From NCBI GenBank assembly GCA_964644025.1, contig CAZXVW010000018.1, forward strand, positions 1-36,356: 36,356 nt of DNA, read 5' to 3'. This stretch comes from CAZXVW01 sp964644025. GTDB lineage: Bacteria > Acidobacteriota > Terriglobia > Bryobacterales > Bryobacteraceae. The position numbers and the translations under genes were made by a program. Positions 31,037 through 36,356 of this stretch are shown here, piece after piece (within the stretch, counting starts at the first letter, position 1; every line of letters starts with the position of its first letter). The notes beneath the pieces are model-generated. The model was not told the DNA's origin. It was given only the letters and a program-made list of their open reading frames with translations, and did not search any database.

Positions 31037-32181
31037 AGTACCGGCTCACTTGCCTGACGCCCGTGCTGGTCGGTGACGGTTCCAGCCTTTCCCCGATCGA
31101 CTACATGGTCTGGAGAAACCAGGTCAACGTCCTCGATCAGGCCCGCATTTTCCGGCTGCTTGCCAAGGGCCCCCGGCTGGAGGGTTACTTGAAGCAGATC
31201 CGGCGGGCCGACAGGTTGGAGTTCGCCTCCTGGGGTGGGTTCGCCCAGAACTTCGCGGGCCGCCGGATCCCGTTCGAACACCCCGCCTACGCGGCCTACT
31301 GGGAGTCATTGGCTACCGAGTACCTGCGGATTCCCACGTTTGTCTCATCCGGTGCCGGTCCCTACCTGCCCGGCAGCGCGATAAAGGGCGCCCTGAGAAC
31401 GGCTCTGGTGAGTGGACGCTTCGGCGGCTCGATTCTCAAGGATCTCGCCGTGCGTTCGAAAGATCGGGCACCCCGGAGCCCCGGAGAGGCCGCCGAGGCC
31501 AGGATCCTTGGCAACTCTGGACAGAGCCGCATGAAAGTGATCGGAGTAAGCGATTCCAGCCCGGTATCACCCGGCTCCCTGAAGATCTTCTTGCTCCGGG
31601 TGGCCACGTTGGAGCGGGGGGCCGGAGGAAAATTCCAGCTCCGGTGGAAACTCTCGCCGCGAGGCAGCGTTGAGGGGGACCGGCCGCAGCGGAGCACGCC
31701 GGTGTTTGCCGAAATGGCCACCCCCGGCACGGCTTTCGAAGGCGTATGGCAGCAGAGGAGCTTTTACCAGCGGCCGGAGGTGGTGCGGGCCTTGCGGTGG
31801 AAGGAGCCGCTGACTACGCGCACCCTCCTGGCTGAGGCGAATGCCTGGGCGGCCAGGGTGCTGGCCTCGCACAAGGTGTACGCCCGCGTGGCCGGTCTGG
31901 CGGCGGTAGAGAACAACATCCAGGAACTGGAAACCCGGCTGGCAGCGGCAAGCCAACGGGAAAACGCCTGCCTGCTGTCGGTCGGCTGGGGCGGCGGGTT
32001 CTTGACCAAGTCAGGCGGGCCGGATCCACGGGAAGAATCCTACCGGGAGCTGCTGCGGCAATTCAGCTTTTTCAGCAAGGCGATTCGGACCGGCCTTCCC
32101 TTTCCAAAAACCAGAAGAATTGTCTTCCTCGAAGACCAGCCGGGCGCGCTGCCGGGCTGGGCATTGCTCGAAATCCTATAG
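31033..32181 (+). CDS. csm5: Csm5 (Cas7-like RAMP) head-cap subunit
   Basis: 382 residues from the ATG at 31033, which overlaps the csm4 stop by four bases. The front reads YRLTCLTPVLVGDGSSLSPI, then DYMVWRNQVNVLDQARIFRL, a close match to the Csm5 opening TPVxIGxGxxLxPxDY. The RAMP motif GPYLPGSAIKGALRTALVSG is present, and near the end come SVGWGGGFLTKSGG and FPKTRRIVFLED. Csm5 caps the 3' side of the Csm3 filament and is needed for crRNA maturation. It is the last gene of the operon; no cas6, csm6 or other accessory gene follows before the ATPase gene. Confidence 0.92.
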   Translation: MKYRLTCLTPVLVGDGSSLSPIDYMVWRNQVNVLDQARIFRLLAKGPRLEGYLKQIRRADRLEFASWGGFAQNFAGRRIPFEHPAYAAYWESLATEYLRIPTFVSSGAGPYLPGSAIKGALRTALVSGRFGGSILKDLAVRSKDRAPRSPGEAAEARILGNSGQSRMKVIGVSDSSPVSPGSLKIFLLRVATLERGAGGKFQLRWKLSPRGSVEGDRPQRSTPVFAEMATPGTAFEGVWQQRSFYQRPEVVRALRWKEPLTTRTLLAEANAWAARVLASHKVYARVAGLAAVENNIQELETRLAAASQRENACLLSVGWGGGFLTKSGGPDPREESYRELLRQFSFFSKAIRTGLPFPKTRRIVFLEDQPGALPGWALLEIL

Positions 32182-32222
32182 CAAGCCCGGCAGGATGACG
32201 ATGAATATCGTGGGGGCCGTAA

Positions 32223-32251
32223 TTGTCCGAACCGTCTAAGCGTGTTAACAT
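32223..32251 (+). promoter_or_regulatory. Possible sigma-70 promoter for the ATPase gene
   Basis: TTGTCC (32223-32228) and TAACAT (32246-32251) are separated by exactly 17 bases; each matches four of six consensus positions. It lies 55 bases before the ATG of the ExeA-like gene, in a short region that is more AT-rich than its surroundings. If real, the ATPase gene is transcribed independently of csm5. Judged by eye only. Confidence 0.35.
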
Positions 32252-32305
32252 GCACAACAGACGGGAACAGATACCGCCTCCGTGTCCGGCGCCGGTGGAA
32301 GGCTG

Positions 32306-33205
32306 ATGTATAAAGCATTCTTTGGCTTTTCGGAAAATCCTTTCAACCTGAGCCCGGATCCTGCGTTCCTGTACCGTAGCCCGCAACATGAGGAGGCGCT
32401 GGCGAACCTGATTTATGGCGTGCAGAGCCGAAAAGGTTTCATCGTTCTCACCGGCGAAGTCGGCACCGGCAAGACCACCATGCTTGAGTGCCTCCGGGAC
32501 TTTCTCGATTATCACCGGATCGAGTTTGCCTTCCTGTTCAATTCCCGCGTAACGCCGGCCGAGTTTTTCGAGATGATCGCCTACGATCTCGACCTGCGCT
32601 GCCAGACTACCTCGAAGACGGAAGTCCTGTTCGCTTTGAACCAGTTCCTGCTGCAAGTCGCCGGCGAGGGCCGCACTACCGCGCTCCTCATCGACGAGGC
32701 GCACAACCTGGAGTGGGACGTTCTCGAGGAAGTGCGCCTGCTGGGCAACCTGGAGAGCCGCCACGGAAAATTGCTCCAGATCGTTCTCGCCGGCCAGCCC
32801 GAGCTGGACCGCAAGCTCGACGCTCCGGACCTGCGGCAACTGAAACAGCGGATCATTCTCCGCTGCACCTTGCGGCCCTTTTCCGAACCGGAAACCATGG
32901 ACTACATTGCCACCCGGCTGGAAAAGGCCGGGATGACGCAGCAATCTGTCTTTCCGCCGGAAGTGCTGGCCGAAATCCATCTCCGTTCGCAGGGCATTCC
33001 GCGCTTGATCAACGCCTTGTGCGATAACCTGCTGCTCACCGCCTTCGCGCTCGAGTCCCGCGTTACGACTCTGGACATGCTGAATGAGGTCTGCGAGGAC
33101 ATGAGACTTGACTGGCCCGGCAAGCGGCGCCACCGGGGGGTCACGCCGCCCGGCCCCTTCCGGCGGGATTCCTTGCTGGCCCGGGATTTGCCCCGCGGGG
33201 GCTGA
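32306..33205 (+). CDS. ExeA/GspA-type AAA+ ATPase
   Basis: 299 residues from the ATG at 32306, with GGAAGG just upstream. The N-terminus MYKAFFGFSENPFNLSPDPA, then FLYRSPQHEEALANLIYGVQ, is diagnostic of the ExeA/GspA family. Walker A is GEVGTGKT (50-57); Walker B is LLIDEAHNL (127-135), followed by the sensor region LLQIVLAGQPELDRKL. The AAA+ lid region has RSQGIPRLINALCDNLLLTA. No membrane span or peptidoglycan-binding tail is present, so it is the cytosolic ATPase part only. Relatives work in type II secretion or in exopolysaccharide/PEP-CTERM loci; none of those partners is seen here. Its place after csm5 is probably chance, since a separate promoter is plausible. Confidence 0.87.
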   Translation: MYKAFFGFSENPFNLSPDPAFLYRSPQHEEALANLIYGVQSRKGFIVLTGEVGTGKTTMLECLRDFLDYHRIEFAFLFNSRVTPAEFFEMIAYDLDLRCQTTSKTEVLFALNQFLLQVAGEGRTTALLIDEAHNLEWDVLEEVRLLGNLESRHGKLLQIVLAGQPELDRKLDAPDLRQLKQRIILRCTLRPFSEPETMDYIATRLEKAGMTQQSVFPPEVLAEIHLRSQGIPRLINALCDNLLLTAFALESRVTTLDMLNEVCEDMRLDWPGKRRHRGVTPPGPFRRDSLLARDLPRGG

Positions 33206-33309
33206 AGCGAGCCTCGCAGTTTCCGTTCCGGCGGCTGTCGCCCGGGCAAGCGTCTACGGACGAAAACCTTCCCTCGCCTCCCGGCAAGCTTGGTCTGGCG
33301 CGTGGCCTG

Positions 33310-34635
33310 TTACCGGTTTGCCCCCAGCACCGGCTTCAGCAAGGGCGGTGTGACCAGCGTGGTGACCATCACCATGATCACCATCGCCGAGTAAGTGTCC
33401 GGCGAGAAGACGGGAGCGCCCGCGACCATCACCGATGAGCCGATGCTGGCGAAGATCAGGCCGACCTCGCCCCGGGGAATCATCCCGACACCCACCCCCA
33501 GCCGGCTTACCCCTTTCTCAAAAACCCCCAACCCGCAGATCTGCTTGCCCAGGATGGCAGCCACGCTCAGGGCGGTGGCGAATAGAACCACCTTTGCCGA
33601 GCCGAACGAGTGCAGATCGACCCGTAAGCCCATGTAGACGAAGAACACTGGGGTAAACACCGCGCCGATCGGTGTGACAATTTCTTCGAAACGCCGGGCG
33701 CACAACCGCGTGTAGCCCTCAAAGTGCGATTCATTGAGTACGAGCCCGGCGGCGAAGGCGCCTACAATCGGCGCCAGGCCCACCGCTTGCGCCAGCCCTG
33801 CCACCGTGAAGCAGTAGCAAACGCTCAGCACCACCGCCATCCCCTTGACCTTCGCCCGGGCCCCCGCCCGCAGCAGCCAGCCCCCGAGGTACTGCCCCGC
33901 CCCCACCGCCAGGATAAAAAACAGTCCCGCCTTGGCCAGGATCAGAAACAATGTTCCTACCGGAACTGCTACGGAGCCCGTTTCCTGAAGCGAGTTGACC
34001 AATCCCGTGACAACCGCCAGCATGATCAGGCCGAGCACGTCGTCAACCACTGCCGCGCCCAGAATGATGCGGGCCTCGGCGCTGTTGATCTTCCCCAGGT
34101 CCTGTAACACGCGCGCCGTGATGCCCACGCTGGTGGCCGCCAGCGTCGCCCCGGCGAACAAGTGAACGTACCAGCCGGCCTCCGGCAAGAAGTACCGCGA
34201 GACACCGTAGCCGAGCAGAGTCGGTGCGATTACCCCAAGCGTCGCCACAACCACCGCCGACAGGCCGACGGCGGCCAGTTCTCGCAGGTTCGAGTCCAGC
34301 CCCACCTCGAATAGAAGGAGGATCACACCCAGCTCGGCCACCAAGGCCAGGTACTCGTTCGTCTTGAACATCTCCAGGTGCGTGATACCAATCAGACTCA
34401 AGTTGCCGAGAATCACGCCGGCGATCAGTTCTCCCAGCACCGCGGGCTGGTTCCACCGCTCCATCAGTTCGCCGCCGATCTTGGCGGCCAGCAAGACAAT
34501 CACAATCAGGAACAGGAACCCCTCGATGCGGGACTCCTCGCTGGAACCGTTCGCTGCGGCGACCCGGAAGGCGAGCGAAACCCCGCTCAGGAATAACAAA
34601 GAAGAAATGACAGGGAAACGTTGGATTATGTTCAT
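33310..34635 (-). CDS. CPA2-family cation:proton antiporter (Kef/NapA type)
   Basis: 441 residues, about 12-13 membrane segments. Family sequence: LAAKIGGELMERWNQPAVLG, then ELIAGVILGNLSLIG, LLLFEVGLDSNLRELAAVG, FAGATLAATSVGITARVLQD and GAAVVDDVLGLIMLAVV. The paired Asp198-Asp199 in VVDDV is the ion-binding DD of electrogenic CPA2 members. The end PRGEVGLIFASIGSSVMVAG is the typical RGE motif region. The C-terminal RCK/TrkA-N domains of KefB/KefC are absent. It probably exchanges Na+ or K+ for H+ across the inner membrane; the ion is not determined by the sequence. The ATG is at 34633-34635. It is convergent with the ATPase gene (104-base gap with nothing recognisable). Confidence 0.9.
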   Translation of the reverse strand: MNIIQRFPVISSLLFLSGVSLAFRVAAANGSSEESRIEGFLFLIVIVLLAAKIGGELMERWNQPAVLGELIAGVILGNLSLIGITHLEMFKTNEYLALVAELGVILLLFEVGLDSNLRELAAVGLSAVVVATLGVIAPTLLGYGVSRYFLPEAGWYVHLFAGATLAATSVGITARVLQDLGKINSAEARIILGAAVVDDVLGLIMLAVVTGLVNSLQETGSVAVPVGTLFLILAKAGLFFILAVGAGQYLGGWLLRAGARAKVKGMAVVLSVCYCFTVAGLAQAVGLAPIVGAFAAGLVLNESHFEGYTRLCARRFEEIVTPIGAVFTPVFFVYMGLRVDLHSFGSAKVVLFATALSVAAILGKQICGLGVFEKGVSRLGVGVGMIPRGEVGLIFASIGSSVMVAGAPVFSPDTYSAMVIMVMVTTLVTPPLLKPVLGANR

Positions 34636-34731
34636 ACGCTGCTTTGTTTGCCTGGGATCACGAACCCCCAGTATTTCATCCTGACATATTGTCGCCGGGA
34701 CCCGCCCGGTACGATCTCAGCGAGGCCTATC

Positions 34732-35754
34732 TCAATACCCCAGCCCCATCGCCGCCGCCCCGATCATTAGGCCCACAGCGAAGTTCACCCCTTTCACAAC
34801 GACAAACGCCTTGCGGGACTCGGCGAGCATGGGCAGCATTCCATGTCCATCCTGGACAATCGAACTCGCCAGCAGCACGCTGAACGGCACTGCCCCCTTG
34901 GCGAACAGGGTGACGAAAATCAGGTGCGGGCCCGATTCCGGTATCAGGCCCGCCAGGCACGCCACCAGCAGCACAATCCACCGCCCTTCCTGGATCGCGC
35001 TTTCCAGGTGGAGAACGTCGGTCACCAGGTGCATCGCGAACAGCGCTCCCAGGGTCCAAAGAAAAACGCGCGGCGCATGTTTGCGCGCCACGTGCCGCCA
35101 GAGATGTTCCTCGAGGAAGTGGTCCGGCACGGTGCCGACGATGAAAAGGGCAGCCGAAAGCGAAGCCACCAGCGTAACCCGGATCCAGTTCCACTCACCC
35201 GGTCCCAGCGCCCCGCTGAGCAGGCCCAGCAGCGCCAGCGCCAGCCCGGTGGCCAGAATCCCCCGCGGCGCCGAGCATTCCCTCCACTGCCGCACGATCC
35301 GCCCGCCGGGGAAACAACCACACTCCGCCCCCGTATGCACCGCCAGCGTCTTGCAGCAGGCGATCGGCTGCGACCCGATCTTGCCCGCTACCGCGTCGGT
35401 GAGAGCACCGGCCAGCAGCGCCAGCCCGAACAAGACTCCGAAAAGGATAAGCGCCTGCCGCGGGATCAGCGCCAGCATCACGAACGACTCGTCGCCGCTG
35501 GTGGCGATCATCGTGGCAACCACCGCGCCCAGGCTCAACACGCGGTGAGCGTACATCGCCACGGCGGCAAACGCGCCCAGGCAACCGGGCGCGACGCCCA
35601 AAAACGCCCCCAGCAAATACTGTCCCCACCGATGACCGGCCAGACCTGATTGCCAGGCGCCGTGGCTGAGGACGTTGGCGTATTCCACCACCAGCATCAT
35701 CACCAGCACAAAGCCCGTGATGGTCACCGTTTCCTTGACAATGTCCGCTATCAC
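34732..35754 (-). CDS. Putative 10-TM heavy-metal exporter (ArsP_2 / putative manganese transporter family)
   Basis: 340 residues from a GTG start at 35752-35754, with about ten hydrophobic segments. The two-half layout, with APGCLGAFAAVAMYAHRVLS and ATSGDESFVMLALIP in the first half and GLIPESGPHLIFVTLFAKGA then VPFSVLLASSIVQDGHGMLP in the second, matches the PF11449 family as I recall it. A central loop is rich in Cys and His: IACCKTLAVHTGAECGCFPG and WRECSAPRG. A second loop has DHFLEEHLWRHVARKHAPR. These are good metal-contact candidates. The transported metal is unknown; manganese or arsenic in family names is not proof. It lies 96 bases upstream of the antiporter gene on the same strand; they may be cotranscribed. 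Confidence 0.75.
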   Translation of the reverse strand: MIADIVKETVTITGFVLVMMLVVEYANVLSHGAWQSGLAGHRWGQYLLGAFLGVAPGCLGAFAAVAMYAHRVLSLGAVVATMIATSGDESFVMLALIPRQALILFGVLFGLALLAGALTDAVAGKIGSQPIACCKTLAVHTGAECGCFPGGRIVRQWRECSAPRGILATGLALALLGLLSGALGPGEWNWIRVTLVASLSAALFIVGTVPDHFLEEHLWRHVARKHAPRVFLWTLGALFAMHLVTDVLHLESAIQEGRWIVLLVACLAGLIPESGPHLIFVTLFAKGAVPFSVLLASSIVQDGHGMLPMLAESRKAFVVVKGVNFAVGLMIGAAAMGLGY

Positions 35755-35817
35755 GCCTCTTATCCCCTCGCAGCCACACTCGCTCGCTGCCAGACCTGGC
35801 GAATGAGTTTACCACGA

Positions 35818-35836
35818 GCACCGGCTTCGCCGGTGC
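35818..35836 (-). terminator. Strong GC hairpin between the receiver and metal-exporter genes
   Basis: GCACCGGC (35818-35825) and GCCGGTGC (35829-35836) form a perfect eight-base stem with a three-base loop. It lies 58 bases after the stop of the receiver gene and 63 bases before the exporter start, both on minus. A T-tract is missing on either side, so it could be a factor-dependent terminator, a leader hairpin or a REP-like palindrome. Confidence 0.45.
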
Positions 35837-35893
35837 GACCAGATCGGAGGCTAATCCCGCCCGCCTTTGGACAGGTCGCCGAGCAACAGAACG

Positions 35894-36325
35894 TCAGGCC
35901 GCTGCCTTGCTCGGCGCTGGCTGGCAACCCTGGCTTCGCTGCTTCCAGTCAAGCCACGCCAGACTGACCACCCGGATCAACTCGACACGGTCAAACGGCT
36001 TCATCAGCATGTCATAACCACCGAGGTTCAGAACCTCGCCCCAGAGGCTGTCGTCACGCAGATCCGTGGTGACGATCAGATTCGGCGGGTTCGCTCGTCT
36101 CTGAAGTTCGGCGAGAATGTCCTTCCACGAGTGACCGTCTTCGAGTACCGGCTCCGCAATCACCACGCCGGGGGGTGTGTGCAGGAGGATCGTTCGGAAT
36201 TCGTCAAAGTTTCCGACAAACCGGGGCTTCCAATTGACTCCATCGAAAACGCTGCGGAGAAACTTCCGGTCCGGCAAAGGGCAACTGGCTACCAGAATTA
36301 CGACTTCCCGTTCGCTTGCTGACAT
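35894..36325 (-). CDS. Receiver-like response regulator domain, phosphoacceptor Asp replaced by Glu
   Basis: 143 residues, a single CheY-like fold with no output domain. Strand 1 is VVILVASCPLPDRKFLRSVF, lacking the usual acidic DD pair. Strand 3 reads PGVVIAEPVLEDG, where the phosphoacceptor Asp position holds Glu58. The loop with the switch Thr (LIVTTDLRDD) and the conserved Lys-Pro pair in DMLMKPFDRVEL are retained. It therefore looks like a pseudo-receiver that cannot be phosphorylated in the normal way, or one locked by the Glu. A strong ribosome site (AGGAGGAG) precedes the ATG at 36323-36325, so it is well translated. Genes upstream are outside the window. Confidence 0.78.
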   Translation of the reverse strand: MSASEREVVILVASCPLPDRKFLRSVFDGVNWKPRFVGNFDEFRTILLHTPPGVVIAEPVLEDGHSWKDILAELQRRANPPNLIVTTDLRDDSLWGEVLNLGGYDMLMKPFDRVELIRVVSLAWLDWKQRSQGCQPAPSKAAA

Positions 36326-36356
36326 CTTGCTCCTCCTGCGGGCATCACCGGGTGAA

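Noticed and set aside
32182..32305. CRISPR array after csm5
   Set aside because: No repeated unit of 25-40 bases in this gap; it only holds a possible promoter.
33206..33309. Terminator between the convergent ATPase and antiporter genes
   Set aside because: No stem with a T-tract on either strand could be found by eye.

Overview
The window is about 36 kb of uniformly GC-rich, tightly packed bacterial chromosome. It comes from a flagellated, diderm (Gram-negative-type) organism: P-ring and L-ring genes, a Tat lipoprotein and a zinc-finger anti-sigma factor are all present. The protein style (DUF4097 and PDZ envelope proteins next to an ECF sigma factor, Ala/Pro/Gly-rich proteins, many GTG starts and 4-bp overlaps) fits Acidobacteriota of the Bryobacterales/Solibacter type. 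That assignment is an inference from style, not a proven placement. I saw no rRNA, tRNA, insertion sequence or CRISPR array.

Layout. (1) 2-397: the 3' end of an S1-domain RNA-binding protein gene. (2) 475-4122 (+): a probable envelope-stress operon of ECF sigma factor, anti-sigma factor with zinc finger and HEAT repeats, DUF4097 protein and double-PDZ protein. (3) 16879 down to 4124 (-): a long flagellar operon, fliK-flgD-flgE-fliN-fliO-fliP-fliQ-fliR-flhB-flhA-flhF-fliA, then a second SpoA-domain (FliN/FliY-like) protein and a SwrB-like membrane protein. (4) 17051-22086 (+): the divergent rod/ring operon flgF-flgG-flgA-flgH-flgI-flgJ(rod part only), ending in a FlgM-like anti-sigma-28 gene. 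The 171-bp space between the two flagellar operons holds two perfect inverted repeats. (5) 22106-24074: galT (-) and a Tat-exported lipoprotein of the PHP/amidohydrolase type (+). (6) 24205-27101 (+): a cobalamin riboswitch followed by btuF, btuD and btuC. (7) 27211-32181 (+): a five-gene type III-A-like CRISPR effector operon, cas10/csm1-csm2-csm3-csm4-csm5. (8) 32306-33205 (+): an ExeA/GspA-type AAA ATPase. (9) 36325 down to 33310 (-): a response-regulator-like receiver protein, a putative 10-TM heavy-metal exporter and a CPA2 cation:proton antiporter.

The most unusual part is the csm operon. Its Cas10 is only 488 residues. It begins at the first palm domain, so the HD nuclease domain is absent, and it has no zinc-finger cysteine cluster. 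The cyclase motif GGDD reads GGND. Csm3 keeps the aspartate expected for target RNA cleavage. No cas6, csm6/can1-type effector, cas1-cas2 or array is visible. As read, this complex could bind and slice RNA through Csm3 but should lack Cas10 DNase activity and may lack cyclic oligoadenylate synthesis.

How the parts work together: the flagellar export gate (FliOPQR, FlhA, FlhB), targeting GTPase FlhF, hook genes, rod/ring genes and the sigma-28/FlgM pair cover much of one assembly pathway. Filament, MS-ring, motor and chemotaxis genes, and flhG, must lie elsewhere. The B12 riboswitch should shut off BtuFCD synthesis when cobalamin is plentiful.
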